Positions 1 through 12,270 of a stretch of 64,000 bases of DNA are shown in pieces. The notes below the pieces were generated by a model, which was not told the origin of the DNA, did no database searches, and was given only the letters and a program-made list of their open reading frames with translations. Origin of the DNA: Darksidea phi (lineage: Eukaryota > Ascomycota > Dothideomycetes > Pleosporales > Lentitheciaceae); NCBI GenBank assembly GCA_030770425.1, contig JASJFT010000081.1:1-64000 (forward strand). The letters are read 5' to 3'. How positions within the stretch are numbered: position 1 is the stretch's first letter; each line of letters begins with the position of its first letter. The position numbers and the translations under genes are program-made.

Positions 1-41
1 CCAGCTTCCTCACTGACGTGGAAGATGGAGCTGGTGTCCAT
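1..41 (-). CDS. Possible 5' end of a gene leaving the left edge
   Basis: An ATG in a good context (CCACCATGG) at 41-39 opens a frame reading MDTSSIFHVSEEAG up to the window edge. Only 13-14 codons are visible, so the product cannot be named. The dispersed repeat at 66-275 lies directly upstream. This could be the start of the coding part of a mobile element, or a host gene whose promoter carries the repeat. The call rests only on the start context and an open frame. Confidence 0.2.
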   Translation of the reverse strand, partial: MDTSSIFHVSEEA

Positions 42-65
42 GGTGGATACGATACGAACGATGGC

Positions 66-275
66 GTAGGGGGTGGGTTGTTGGCGCGTTTAACTATCTG
101 CATGTATTATTAGTAAATTGGGAGCTGTCATTGTCGTGTAGTTGCTGCCTGCGCTGTTGCGTGAGATGTCGAAACATTGAAACACAATGAGGTGATTAGA
201 ATCACAAAAAACACAGCCAGCCCAGGAGCCAACGTGACGTCACGCCAGGTAGTGGCCCAAGCTCCTGGGGGAGGG
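66..275 (-). repeat. Dispersed repeat, copy 1 (inverted relative to 46939-47150)
   Basis: The reverse complement of this segment matches 46939-47150 over about 210 bp with scattered substitutions. The shared part runs from a CCCTCCCCCAGG block, through a CGTGACGTCACG palindrome, to GTTAAACGCGCC. Homology fades on both sides. No terminal inverted repeats or coding capacity were found, so it may be an LTR fragment, a MITE-like piece or a duplicated promoter. The palindrome is a perfect CRE/bZIP-type site. Confidence 0.65.
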
Positions 276-370
276 ATCAGCTGACCTTTAATTAGGCTAG
301 TAAGCGAAGCGGCTCTGCTCTGCTCCATCACATCATTCGGCATACTTGCAACTACCTATGCATAACGTGC

Positions 371-485
371 GGGTATCATGAACGGGCTATTAGCGCGGTT
401 CGCCCATCTTCCATACAATTCTATCTTCTCTCATACAAATCTTGTCTGTGCGGTCAATCGCGCTAATAGCCCGCTCATGATACCC
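371..485. repeat. 115-bp hairpin with 27-bp terminal inverted repeats
   Basis: Positions 371-397 and 459-485 are inverted repeats that match at 26 of 27 bases, starting GGGTATCATGAACGGGCTAT. They flank a 61-bp unpaired centre. This fits a tiny MITE or the collapsed ends of a DNA transposon. No coding sequence lies inside, and I saw no clear target-site duplication. Confidence 0.6.
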
Positions 486-1910
486 CCTTGTAGTTGGCTA
501 ATAGGTCTAATGTCTCGAGCCACGGAATGGTGATACAGTCAAAAGTCTGTTTGCCGAAGGTCTTTCCCGAATTCGGAAGCGGATCAGCCCCCATCAACAA
601 CCCCCCCACTATAGTAATATATATAGTAAATACATAGCTTTTTAGTATTTTCTAGGGTAACTAAAGCTTAATATTTCGTCTAATACCCGCGCGCGCGTTC
701 GTAGGCTCGAATTCGACACGGTATACTTAAAATAAGCCGGCGAATCAACGAAGTAGGAATCCTACGCTAATTGTGAGGCACGTGTAGGCAGGCAGGCACA
801 GAAACGCTGAGGCAGCAAAAGGGTTGTATTCGGATGGAGATGAGACGAATCCTTAAGGAGACGTGATGGTAGGACGTAGGACTATATAGGGTCCGGCACG
901 TGACCGTGGCCGGCCCGATGATGATCCGGGAGTCCTCCGGCAGAAGTAGGCGTGACACTAATAATCTTTAAATACCTTATAGAACTAATTCTACTTATCC
1001 TACCCGCGCCTACGATTTGATAGATAAGGGTAGTACTAATAGAGTAGCTCTTTAAGGGCCTACTATAGGTATTTAATAGGTTTAAGGTCTAGTAAATAGA
1101 GCGGGAAATTAATAGTCTAAATCCCGCAATTTCTCTGATCTGGTGGTGCGGAAGGAGGACTTTGACCTCGTTGGGAAAGCCTTCACTCTGATTTGCGCAA
1201 AATACTCCAGCAACGCAGACCAAGTCTCACAGCTCCCACCACTTATTGGAGCGAGGGCGTTGAGAGCCGCAAGAGTTATTGCGGAGATGTCTCCCTTCAT
1301 CCCGATTTCGCCAACCTGAAGCCTATTCTTACTCTTGTTTCTGATTCTGCATAAGTAAGTCATTGCCGCTATGTGAAGTCCTTTTCGCTGAAGGTTATGA
1401 TAGTGCGTTTGTGGACAGGGACCCTATAACCTAGCTTTGCACCTAGCTTGCATTCAATGGCCTACAAAATGCAGCCACATCCTCTGTCCTGAGTGTCCCG
1501 TAATAACGATGTAAGGAGGGCGGCCGAGGTGAGATACGGGTAGATTCAGTCTAGGCTCTGTGTAAGCAAACAAGTTTATAGATGAAAATAAAATTGTACG
1601 GGGTGAGGTTGATAATGACGGCCTAGTTGGTTCGCTGGAAAGTATGTCTGTATTGATCTGCTGTCATGTTGTTTTCCGTCAATGAGGGATGCGAATGTGG
1701 CTAGAGACCCGATAATAATGCTGTTTTCGACGCTTAGTGAATTCAAAATTCTGAAGAGCGTTCTTGTCGACGCTTCCACCCTCATGCTCGCCTAGCTAAA
1801 ATCAACGAGGTGACAGCCGACTGCGCCTTCCCCGTGTAACTAATTTCAGAACCATAAATTCTGTCGTACTCGCTCGAAAATGCACCATCCCACTTTCATC
1901 AGCTTCAATC
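486..1910. other. No supported gene; AT-rich patches
   Basis: This stretch holds two AT-rich, TA-rich patches (about 600-740 and 960-1110) that look like RIP-worn repeat remnants. A short minus-strand frame at 1109-1363 (84 codons) matches nothing I recognise and has no supporting context. No RNA gene was seen. Confidence 0.5.
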
Positions 1911-2933
1911 ATGGCCCCCTATTACGAGCATCGCTGGGAGCCTGGCACTCTCACCGAGAAAACGAGCGTACGATACCTCCGCGAGTACATTCTGGATACG
2001 CAAACTTTAATAAGGTCCTGCCCGCTCGATTACTTGCGCGACGGTCTTGATTCCATCTCACCAAGGTTCGACCTTGGAACGTTCGATCGGCTTGCGGTAG
2101 AGCTCCAGCATATTGTGATTGGGGAGCTGGACTTGAAGAGCTTATTGGTGTTTCGGGCGGTGAGCAGGAAGGCTCTTGAGACGGTTGATGGGATGCTTGA
2201 GCGGCAAAGGTACGCTCACAGCCTAGCTTAGATCGAGCAAGATTGTTCAAACACTTAATCCATCTAGATCATCGAACTGGTACCTGACGCCCTTCGCATG
2301 GCCATCGGTATTAAGACAGCACGTCGATTCGCCCTGAAGGAGCTTTTTGTCCAGCTCTTTCGACGAGACTGTGGCACATGCGGGAAGCTTGCGCCGTAGC
2401 TAGACGTCTGTACCCTCCAACGCCGATGTCTGAGTGCAGATGGCCCGTGCCGCGACCAACATTCCATTCCCATGTCCGCCTGGTACGTGTCCCATTTCTA
2501 CGAGATATCCGACAGATCCATTATCGCCAATACCTCTAGATTTTTCAGAATCCCGGGGTCCTATGCGCCTAATAAAAAATACGTATACCTATACGCCATT
2601 TTCCGGTCCGAATGGTATCATCCCGTCGTGGTCGCTAGTTTTGCAAAGGCGACGTCGATCCCAGTATCGAGCTACGTAGCTCACCGTCGAAATCCGAGTT
2701 ATATGCCGTATACAGTTCGTCTCAATATGCAAAAATGGACTGTCGTCTTTGCTCCGTGGCTAGCGAGGTCATCGATGGTTGCTCAGACCTGCGTCTTCTG
2801 TCCATGTTGCAGAAAGAACCCGCCAATACTTGGAAGTCTACCAAGTCCGCATGAAAAAATGATGACAACATTCTGCAGCGGTATTGAGGAGCTGAAGGCT
2901 GATATGCAGACGGAGCATGAAATCGACGACTAG
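1911..2933 (+). pseudogene. Degraded F-box-like gene
   Basis: The first 100 codons read as an F-box-type start, with the motif FDRLAVELQHIVIGELDL followed by LLVFRAVSR. After a plausible intron (2210-2268) a conserved-looking stretch continues (ELVPDALRMAIGIKTARRF, then Cys pairs CGTCGK and DCRLC). These pieces lie in different frames and are cut by a TAG near 2400, and the intron phase does not fit. The layout of F-box, helical segment and CxxC pairs resembles the large fungal F-box family with a Cys-rich C-terminal half. I infer a decayed family member. A functional gene with unusual splicing is possible but less likely. Confidence 0.5.
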
Positions 2934-2939
2934 ATGCAG

Positions 2940-3602
2940 GAGGGACATGATGGTAAAACGCTTGCAATGGCTAGGGATGCTCCCCTCTCTTCTCCTCCAC
3001 CATGTGCGTGTTGCATGACTCGGTTTTGTTAGAGGAGGCGTATTGAAGGGTGAAGCGAGCTGATGGGTAGGGCGTGAAACGGGAAGGACGCCGGTTCCTG
3101 TACAAGACGATGAGACGTGTCGGGACTCACAAAACATGTATTAAACATAACATCTTCTATTCATTTCGCGACGCGTTTCCGTGTTCGATAGTGAGAATAT
3201 CCCCACCTGATCGCTCGCTGTTCGGCTCTAACGGCACCTGAAGTACGCTCAGAACTTTCTCAGCACTAGTCTTTATGTCTGTTGCTGACATCACTCGATC
3301 CACCATTCCCAGCGAACTAGAGCGAACGATTTAGTCCCTGAACAGTTAGCGTGATGACATCCTCCCCGCAAACGTGGGCCGAAAGCCTGTCGTACTACGT
3401 CATCCCGATGATTAGGCATCGGCTAACTTTCGGCATCGCGCAAAAATTGGTTTAAGCTGTTCGCGAGGGGCGAGACCTCCGCGTTTCTCAACGTAAGAAA
3501 GAGGGATAATTTCGTGAAGAATCCCTGCAGCGGATTATGGTATAAGAGTGGCGAGCGCCACTTTCCTGCTCAATTGCTCTACAGGGCAATTTACACCTGG
3601 AG
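2940..3602. other. Upstream region of the MFS gene
   Basis: About 660 bp without a supported ORF. It ends in the presumptive promoter and 5' leader of the MFS gene at 3603. I saw no clear TATA box, repeat or RNA gene. Confidence 0.4.
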
Positions 3603-5448
3603 ATGCTACGTACAACCAACGAGATGGAGGAAAATAAGGTAGACGCAAATCCGATAGCCAGCGGCCCCGATCCTACCCAACACTCATCATCGTCAGAGCC
3701 CGAGATCGAAAAACAGCACCCACGTGGTCGCCGACGAAGCAGTTCCTCAAGCTCCTCCGACTCCAGCTATGACGGCCACCGCCCCCACCCCCGTGAACTC
3801 CTCAACAGCATATCCAGAACGCGCAGTCTGCGCCCCCAATTACAGCAAGCAGAAGCCCGCTCGTCCGCGCTCTCGAATCCTCTCTCCCGCACTTTATCCC
3901 GCCGCGAAACTCTGCTCAGCCGAATCCGCACACGTCCTGATATTCCACCATTCGACCACCCACTAGCACACCAACCCACTGGAGCAGATGTAATCGTAGA
4001 CTTTGACGGCCCGGATGATCCCTACAGGCCCGTCAATTGGCCTACCAAGAAAAAAATAATCACCACGTTGCTATACGGTCTAACCACCATGACCGCAACA
4101 TGGGCCTCCTCGGCCTACAGTGCAGGCACGCGGCAAATCGCCCGCGAATTTCACGTTGGGACGCAAACTGCTACTCTAGGCACTACGCTCTTCCTGTTCG
4201 GATTCGGCATTGGGCCCTTACTTTGGGCACCCTTATCGGAAGTGTTCGGTAGGAGGATAGCGGTGCTAACGCCGATGTTTGTGGCAATGTGTTTTAGCTT
4301 TGGGTCTGCGGCGGCCAAAGACTTTCAGACACTAATGTTAACGCGATTTTTTGGCGCGCTGTTTGCGAGCGCGCCGGTTACGAACACAGGTGGTGTGTTG
4401 GGAGACTTGTTCAGTCCAGCTTGGAGGGGGATTGCAATGGCGGGGTATGCTATGGCTGTTGTAGGTGGGCCATGTGTTGGTAAGTTCTTCACACATAGCA
4501 GAAAGAGTTTGCCGCTGCTGATCTAAAGTCACAGGCCCAATAGTCTCTGCCGCTTTCGTTGTTCAGCCGAGCTTAGGCTGGCGCTGGACTGAATATTTCA
4601 CCGGCATCCTGCAAGGCTTCTTCCTCTTCCTAGGCGTCCTCTTCATCGACGAATCCTACCCACCAAAGCTCCTCGTCTACAAAGCGCGGCGTCTCCGCCA
4701 CGAAACCGGAAACTGGGCCCTGCACGCTAAGTTCGAAGAATGGGACGTCTCCATCAGCGAACTATGCCATAAATTCCTCCTCCGCCCGGTTCAACTGCTT
4801 ACAACGCCTATTTGCTTCCTCGTCGCGCTCTACGCCAGCTTCTGTTATGGCATTCTTTATATGCAGCTCGGCGGCATCCCTATAATCTTCGGCGAAATTA
4901 GAGGCTGGAAGCCCGTCCCAGCAACATTGCCCTTCCTCGGCACGCTCCTGGGTGCCATCCTCGGCGCTGCGGCAAACGTCTACAACCAAACGCTCTATAA
5001 CAAAGCCTACCACGCCGCCGGCAACCGTGCCGTCCCCGAAAGGCGCCTACCGCCGATGATGTTTGGCAGCGTGCTCTTCTCCGCAGGACAATTTCTGATG
5101 GGTTGGACCGCTGGACGCGAAACCCACTGGATAGCGCCATGTATAGGAATCACTATGATGGGCACAGGATTCTTCACCATCTTCCAGGCGGCGCTGAATT
5201 ACCTAGTGGATACGTTTACACAGTATGCCGCTAGCGCCGTGGCGGCGAATACCTTTCTGAGGAGTTGTTTTGCGGGTGCTTTCCCGCTTGTTGTGGGGCC
5301 GCTGTATCATAACATTGGCGTTGGGCCGGGCTCGAGTATTACTGGGGGGTTTGCGGCACTAATGATTCCCGTGCCGTTCATTTTTTACGTGTTTGGGAAG
5401 AAGATAAGGAGGAGGGGTAAGTGGAGTCGGGGGAGTGTGTACGATTAA
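3603..5448 (+). CDS. MFS multidrug/polyamine exporter (DHA1 type)
   Basis: Two exons (3603-4479 and 4535-5448) joined by a 55-nt GTAAGT...ACAG intron give 596 residues. The frame across the junction reads GGPCVGPIVSAAFVVQPSLG, which matches the end of TM5 and start of TM6 in this family. A long Ser/Arg-rich cytosolic N-terminus (about 1-130) precedes DGPDDPYRPVNWP, the usual entry to TM1 in Tpo1/Flu1-like H+ antiporters. The loop 2-3 signature is seen as LSEVFGRR and motif C as GPCVGP. A long central loop follows TM6, and six more helices lead to a basic tail. The expected role is plasma-membrane drug:H+ export; the substrate cannot be read from sequence. The first ATG is followed closely by others, so the start could be slightly downstream. 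Confidence 0.9.
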
Positions 5449-5700
5449 CTCTGTATAGCGGCAAGGTTCACGGCGGCGTGGTCCATTTAGCGAGCATGTT
5501 TTCAAAGGCCGACTGCATTATAGACTTCATGTTGAGAGATGCCAATAGCTGATAAAGATAGTCATCTGAGACTCCCATTCCTCATCCATGCGTTCAATGC
5601 TATCCGCGACAATTCGGCATGCTGCCAACACAACCACCGTCCAAACCCCAAAATTGGCCCATGGATCTAAGCTATATGAAGGCACGCGCCCATCTGAGCT

Positions 5701-5976
5701 ATGCTACTCTCACCCGAAGAACTTCTCCTCAGATCAACCGCTTTCTCGAACCTACCCCGGCTCATCACTTGCCTATTTGACAAGCACTGCGCCTTTTTCG
5801 TACCTCCCCACCGTCACCCTGCTCTCACCACCAAGACAGCGCCAACATTATCTACCCCCTGCAACTCCGTCAAACACGTGGCATGCTAGCCATCGACCCA
5901 CAAACTCTTCCCCTCCCTCAATGAGCATAAGGAAGCTCTCGATACCTTTACAGAAATGAAAGCCTCATACATCTAA
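5701..5976 (+). pseudogene. Possible gene relic with one internal stop
   Basis: One frame stays open over 5701-5976 except for a TAG at 5887-5889. It reads plausibly on both sides (LLLRSTAFSNLPRLITCLFD before the stop, FPSLNEHKEALDTFTEMKAS after it). It resembles the worn end of a gene but I do not recognise a family. It could be chance. Confidence 0.2.
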
Positions 5977-6701
5977 TCACCGCAGGTACTGCTTCCATAT
6001 ATATTGCCCAACCGAGCCTTTGATGTCGATGGGAATTTGGTGAAGGGCTGAGAGTACAGTAAACTCACCACTTGGCTTAGAGAACTATTGATCACACGTC
6101 GTCATGTGGTATTTATCCGTACTGTATTAATGTGGATTGGCGCCCTTTATACTTTGTAAGAGGGTGTCGTTGTATTTGCTGGGATAGGACTTATTGTTCT
6201 CCTGTGTTCGGTAATGCATTGCTACCCGGCTTTCTAGCTGCGAGGTGAAAAACGCTAATCTGGTTGAAGTGGCAAGGGCGGCTTCTTTGTAGGATAAACT
6301 TACATCGATGTAGAGTAGCTCTATTTTGTTAAAAGGCATAGAGTGGACAATAATGAGTAAAGACACCAGGATGAGCATGGAGAGAGGGCGGTCATGTAGT
6401 ACTTCTTAATTGTTTTTTTTTTTTAGACAGTGGTCGCTAGGGTGCTGGTTGTGTGGGCGCCTTTACGTGGAGCGAATTTGCCTAACCCCACCCTCGGCGA
6501 ACATGATCCAGCCACGCATCATTGGCAATAGGCCCTCCGTTACGAAAGCGAACGCGTACGATGCTATGCCGAAACGAGCGCAGGAATTTCCTATTTATAC
6601 ATGGACCGAGCGCCAATCATACCAAACTACTCCAAACCACCTGGCGGAAGTGGCATCCCTTGTTCGAAGGATCAAAGCAAGAGTCCAGAAGGTTTGTCCG
6701 C
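5977..6701. other. No supported gene
   Basis: Intergenic DNA between the MFS gene and the 3' end of the PARN-like gene. It includes a run of 14 T at about 6411-6425. The short ORFs on both strands have no recognisable domain. Confidence 0.4.
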
Positions 6702-8308
6702 TTACTTCACCCAGTCCGTAATCTTCAGCACCGCCTCCTCCGTTCCGTAGATCCTAAACGTGTTGCCGAACTCCTTCCAGAAGTCGGAGTCGAATGCGGG
6801 GATGAGCTCCATCGGCTCGCGCTTTACGGTATCGATGGGGGCCCAGGTTGACTGGTCTGGGTTGGAGGACTCGTGTTGCCATGAGCTTGTTGGGGTGGTG
6901 TCGAAGCTCCCGTCGGTAACACCGTTGAGAGGTGGCACAGTCTCGTCTTGTCGTTCAGCGTTCAGCTTTGCGGAAAGGCGTAGCATGACGGTCGCTGTGA
7001 GGAGGCTATCGAAGCCAGCCTCGTGGAGGGCCTTTTTCTCGTGGTACTTGTCATGGTCTGCATGCGTGACTTCATATGGTTAACTAGAAGAAAGTTTGGC
7101 GGTTTTCACAACTCACTAATGGCTGGAAGTGGTTGATGCTCCAGCTTCTTTGCAATTGCCTCCAAGGTTGGCGAAGCGTTCAAGTCTCCCTCAGCATGGG
7201 TTGCAAGGTACTTCGTGTCGATGATCCGCGGGAAAAGCTCATGAAGGGCCTTACAGAATCCTTCCAGAGTGTCAGGGAGCGGACCGACGAAAGTGCGGTA
7301 GAAGTAAACGATGTCAGTGAACATGTTGTGACCGACTAGGACGGGCTGGTGTGTCTTCAGGCGCTCCTGGGTGCGATCAAAGCGGTCCTTGGTGTCCTGG
7401 CCTTCGGCAGCAATGATAGAGTTACTCGTCTCGAACCGAAAATGGGTAGGGTCTGCTTGGCGAATATCACCCTGGGCGAGGGCCTCGAAGACCCACCGGA
7501 AGCCCGTCTGCTTAGCGATCGACTCCTTCACCTGCGTCTTCCTATGCTTAGCATTTCCGGCTTCTCGGTCAGCATCGAAACGGATGATTAGTAGGTAATC
7601 CAGCTTGGCTATCGTAACGAGGTTAGGAAACTCGGTCCGCACTAGTTGATGAACGAGTCGTTTCTCGAACCGCGATATGGTGCGCGCCAAGGGCTGTCCT
7701 TGGAGTCCAGTATGCGAGGTGACTTCCAGCGCGCGAGAGTTGCATTTCTTCCACGCAATGATAGCTTCACGGATGCGCCTCACAAAGTCGAGAGAGTGCA
7801 CGTCTTCGACCTTTAGGTGTACATCCTCGACGATGGTTTTCTTGTCGATGCGGTCGTCCGCCATTTGCTTCGCTCGTTCTGCCTCTTCTCGCGAAAGATA
7901 CTGCACGCCTTTTGCGAACGAGTCTCCCATGTTGAAGCCATGGGTGAGGAGAAACGTAGCCGCTCCACTCTGTATGCGGATCTCACGCTCGATGTCTAGG
8001 CGCTCCTGGAGCAGGGGGCTGATGGCGATGTTGTAGGGACGCAGAACGTACTTGTTCGCGATGTAGTCGAACCTAGCGCAGGTGATGCCCACCTGAAGAA
8101 TGTTGTATCGGTCTGCCGCGGTCTTTGTCTCTTCGTACCGGTCCTTGAGTGTCTTCTTACCGCCACCGCGCGGTTTGAAAGCATCCCCTTCGGGCAGACG
8201 AGAAGGGATCCCGGTAAGCTCGAGATCGAAAGACACGAAGTCGGCTTCAGAGATGTGGACCAGTAGGCCCAAGAGATGGCGCGGATAGCTTTCTGCGTCG
8301 ACTTGCAT
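6702..8308 (-). CDS. PARN-type poly(A)-specific ribonuclease (CAF1 family)
   Basis: Two exons (8308-7117 and 7069-6702), separated by a 47-nt intron, give 519 residues. The DEDDh exonuclease residues are visible: D28 and E30 in FVSFDLELTGI, D332 in GHNMFTDIVYFYRTF, and H413 with D418 in HEAGFDSLLTA. The spacing matches the PARN/Caf1 nuclease fold, and D28/E30 have the same numbers as in human PARN. The region of about 170-260 occupies the place of the R3H insertion. The expected role is 3'-to-5' trimming of poly(A) or oligo(A) tails on mRNA and small RNAs. The ATG at 8308 was chosen because it starts just before the nuclease fold. The frame is open further upstream to about 8707, but that part is low-complexity and overlaps the region upstream of the divergent neighbour. 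Confidence 0.88.
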
Positions 8309-8838
8309 CGTGGTTAGCGAAGTCCTTGGTGCGGATGAGTGGGTGAGCGGAGGTTTGGATTTTATAGTGGGGAGTCTCGCACCAAGAGGCAAACGGCCAA
8401 ACGTCGCTGCCTCGTGTCTGGGGCAACGAAACCGGAAGTACGAGAGTGAAAGAGAAAAGGCGGCGCGCCCTTTGCTGTTGCTGGGTGAGTAACGCGCGGT
8501 GAGCAAACAGCCCAAACACAGACAGCGGAAACCAAATCGTTGCCCCGGACGTAGGGAGAGTTTTGTCTCAGCGCACGTTTTGACAAGCAGCGTACAGTCC
8601 GGGCCAAACCGCAGCACAAGCTCACGTGCATCTCGCGATGTTGGCTCTGGTGTTTGGCGGAGGCTCGGGCGTAACGGCGGCTGGTGAGTGGCTGAAAATC
8701 TTACCAAGGCCGACGATGCTAGTCAGCCGAGGTTCAGGTGCAATCATCACATTCCTCGCCGACACGGTCAACACCCACGACATCCCCCCTTAGTAGACAT
8801 GGGACGTGTATCCGCCCATCCCCAATAGCATCACCAAC
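8309..8838. promoter_or_regulatory. Divergent promoter between PARN-like and Pex26-like genes
   Basis: About 530 bp separate the two start codons. The sequence is GC-rich with several CACGTG-like and GCGC blocks (CTCACGTGC near 8620), and there is no obvious TATA box. Shared regulation of the pair is possible but not shown. Confidence 0.5.
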
Positions 8839-10180
8839 ATGGCTGCTCTGTACGAGGACATGAGCAGCTCGCGTATGCTCGGCTCGTCCGCGTCGTCCTT
8901 GTCTGGCTCCCGCCATCACTCGCAGCAGATCGCCAAAGCCTACCGACAGGCCGCCCAGCTCTTCCTCACGCGCCGCCTGCCCGAGGCCCTGTCCACAATC
9001 GAACCCATCATCACGCCGCCTGCCCTCGAGGACCTCGAGGACTCGTATAACGGCGACCTCTCCGGATATGCGCCTATAGCAACCGCGTCGCGGGGCACCC
9101 GGGTCAAGGTGTGGAGCTTCTACCTCACCTTTCTCAACTCGGTCGTCGAGCTGGGCGCGGAAGAGGGCAAGCACGCATTTGGGAGCACGCGCTGGAAGCA
9201 ATTGGTGTCCAAGTGCCGCGATGGCAGTGTTTGGGACAATGTTGTGCGTGACGGATACGCCGGCGTCGAGGGCGACGTCGACGCCGAGGTAGTGGTCAAT
9301 CTGTGAGTCCTGGCCCGAACCAGCTCTTTATAATTGTCTAATACATGTTAGAGCGACACTGCTCCTCACACACTCGCCCTCGCAAAGACTGAACCAGCAG
9401 AAGCTTGAGACCTACCTCTCCGCTTCCGCCAATCCCACCTTTGACATCTCCTCTCACATGTCATCTTCTGCGTACCTTCAACGTCGGCCCAGCCAGCAAA
9501 ACAATGGGACAAATACGCCCCGAGACCTCAACACCCGCCTCAAGCTCCTCGAGCTCTACACCCTACACATCCTCCCCCGAAACGAGGAATGGGACTACGC
9601 TCGGGAGTTCATATCCATGTCGGAAGTCTTGGACGACGAACGAAAGGAAGCGTTCCTGCTTGCCCTACACTCGCTAAAAGAAGAGAAGGAGGATGCCGAG
9701 CAACGGGAGGAGAAGCTCCGCCAGCAGCAGCAAGAGCAAATGGAGCAGCGTCGCCGAGAAACAGAAGCCCGCCGTCTCGAACAATCTCGCGCAGAAGATG
9801 AACGGAGAAAACGAGAAGAAGAGAACAGGCGTCAGCCTAGAGGCTCAGATGAGGTTTTTCGAAAAGCATCCGCTCATCGCCAGGCGCCGTCAACATCCTC
9901 TCGCGCATCACGACCCGCCAAGAAGGCAGTCAGTCCACCGCCTGGACTGTATCACCGCATCTCTGCGTCATTCTCGTCGATGCAGGCGATGATCACAAAT
10001 ACTGCGCATTCGATGACGGCGAGTCCAATGGCTATGTTCCGTTTGCTTCTCTTTCTTCTAGCGTTTGCTTTGGCGTTTGGACGGAGAGACTTGCGAGAAA
10101 GGGTTCTCCGCATCATTAGGGCTGCATGGGAAAAGGTGAGGAGGACCGTGGGCATGGGCGTGAAGGTTTCCTATATTTGA
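8839..10180 (+). CDS. pex26: Probable fungal peroxin 26 (tail-anchored)
   Basis: Two exons (8839-9302 and 9352-10180) with a 49-nt GTGAGT...TTAG intron give 430 residues. The N-terminal half is helical and begins with a TPR-like segment (AKAYRQAAQLFLTRRLPEAL). A Gln/Glu/Arg-rich coiled coil spans about 270-330 (REEKLRQQQQEQMEQRRRE). A Pro/Ser linker leads to one hydrophobic helix at about 380-399 (MFRLLLFLLAFALAFG), then a short basic tail. This layout fits filamentous-fungal Pex26, the peroxisomal membrane anchor for the Pex1/Pex6 AAA complex. An ATG 11 codons upstream is in frame, but 8839 has the better context. The family call rests on the overall architecture and the LTRRLPEAL motif. Confidence 0.68.
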
Positions 10181-12232
10181 TAATGCCTACCTACGGATTA
10201 ATGATGCTGCTGAGGATTGATGTGTATTCTTCTTGTATCATATTTGAAGTAAACGCTTGTGGATTGATGGCTCGGATGGGTATAATATCGATAACTACTG
10301 CTGAAGAACAAATAACCTGCTCGTGGTGATCTGTTGCTCTTTGAAGGTCTTCTCTGTCGACAATCAGTCGTGTTTAGGTGCCATATCTTCTCGGAAGTGA
10401 GATATGGTCCCGAATCACGTCTTACCCCACTAAGTTTGCTGATTTTGCATTTCGGACATGCATCACAGGCTCCTCAAGTTTTAGTATGAAGCTGAGAGAA
10501 AATGTGCACGAGAGAGCGGGCACCGAGAGAGCGTTTTATACTTGCACCCGCGCGCCATTGTGACTGGAGATGCAACCTATGACCAAGCACCCTTAAATTC
10601 AGTCGAATAATGTGGAATGAGCTGGTCGTATTGATGCAAATTCACTGGAAAGCAGTGAATGCTCATCGGCTCATCGGCATGACGCGTAAGGGGTGTGTCG
10701 GTTGTAGGTTTACGGAGCCGTGCTTTCACATAGATTTCGAAATGTAATTTTTTTGAAGGTCAAAACGGGACGCGCCGCCGGAGATCTAGACCATCAAGGT
10801 AGATATTTTAGGCACATTATTGAAGATGAATCCTTTAGTGTCTCGCAGTGCAGTTGTGTGAGGAGGGAAAGAGGAGCGTGGGGGGTGGTATTTGTATCTC
10901 GTTTATCTTGTGTTCAGGGTATATCAGATGCTGCATTGAATTCTGAAAGGTAAAGATCAGCATCATCAACGGTGCAGTCGATGCTTCCATTTATTAGTGT
11001 CGTTCTACATCAAACATACAGTAGAAGAAACAGTCGCCACGACAAGCGCCGCCCCATCGAAGTTGAAAGGTACGTTTTGGTAATCGAGACCAGTTTTACG
11101 AATGATTTTTGCTTGCGGGATCCCAGACATGCAGCGTTGGATGGCGGTTTTAGAAGCGAGTGAGAATGCTTATGCGAAGGATGTTGTGGTGTGGAGATGG
11201 TGCAAGAAAGAGGCTTTTCATACTTACGCGATGTGAGACGTCGTTTGTGTCTAAGTTAGGAGGTCTGGAGGAGGGAATTACCACCAGTGCTCTATGATGT
11301 AGCCCGCTATGTCCGCCGCATAGAGACCGCCAACGTTGACGAATCTAACATTCTTTCTTCGTGAGTGTGGAAGAAATACTTTTGAACGGGAGCACATCGT
11401 CCAATGCGGAAATTATGGGAAGATCTGCTACATCGAAACTTCATTCTACTGACCTTATTTTGAGTGATACTTCACAAGAAGGTTGTGTGCGGAGAAAAAG
11501 ACGTGGAAAACGGAGTTTTATATGTTTTTTGCAGGCTAGTTGAGATCTGAGTGGTGAGAGGTTCAACGATTGTAGTGTCTATTGGATAATGCTGGTGTGC
11601 AGCATCATCACTAAGCAAGACGAGAAGACATCATCGACACATATCCCAAGTTTTTTTCATGGAGAACGAGCAGTGCGCGGATATACTTAGATTCACGAGC
11701 GTCTGCACCGACCACGTGGGGGAGACCCAAATTTGGTTTCAGACATCGGGTACAATGACATGCTTTAGTCTGAATTTGAGTAAAGTGTAGATTGTGGTAA
11801 AGAGCACGAAACGAGCGGCGAGGGGTTATTTATAGATCTCGCTCTTCCACTTATCTAAAGGGTGTATTCCAGAATGCCAGCTCCGAATATGAGTATTAGT
11901 GGATGCTAATGGTGGAAAACATCATCAACATTACTCGAAAATCATGGTGCGATAGTTTTAGTAGCGATTACATAATGCTATTTTAAAATAGCAATCATAT
12001 ATAATTTCCCCGCAGCATGCAAGTCGGACCCGGTAATTTCTTGTGAGAAGAGTAGAAGTTGTGGAAAGCGTCCTTTATCTCTCTCTTCTCTATGAACCTG
12101 AGCGTATTATATCGCTCTAATTGTTGTGCATGCCCTCTCGTTGCGTAACTTTTATGATGCAAAAGCCTAGAGCTGCATGCATTCCAGGATTCTACATCAT
12201 GGTATGGACTCACAGCTCCATAGGTGTAATTC

Positions 12233-12270
12233 TCGTGTAATGAAGTAGTCTATGCCCATTCATTACACGA
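12233..12270. repeat. Perfect 12-bp inverted repeat (stem-loop)
   Basis: TCGTGTAATGAA at 12233-12244 and its exact reverse complement at 12259-12270 flank a 14-nt loop. It is too short for a MITE. It could be a cruciform, a protein-binding palindrome or a transcript hairpin. Confidence 0.55.

Noticed and set aside
7106..8707. Long upstream extension of the PARN frame to 8707
   Set aside because: The extra 133 residues are low-complexity, precede the nuclease fold and run into the divergent neighbour's promoter. The ATG at 8308 gives the expected N-terminus.
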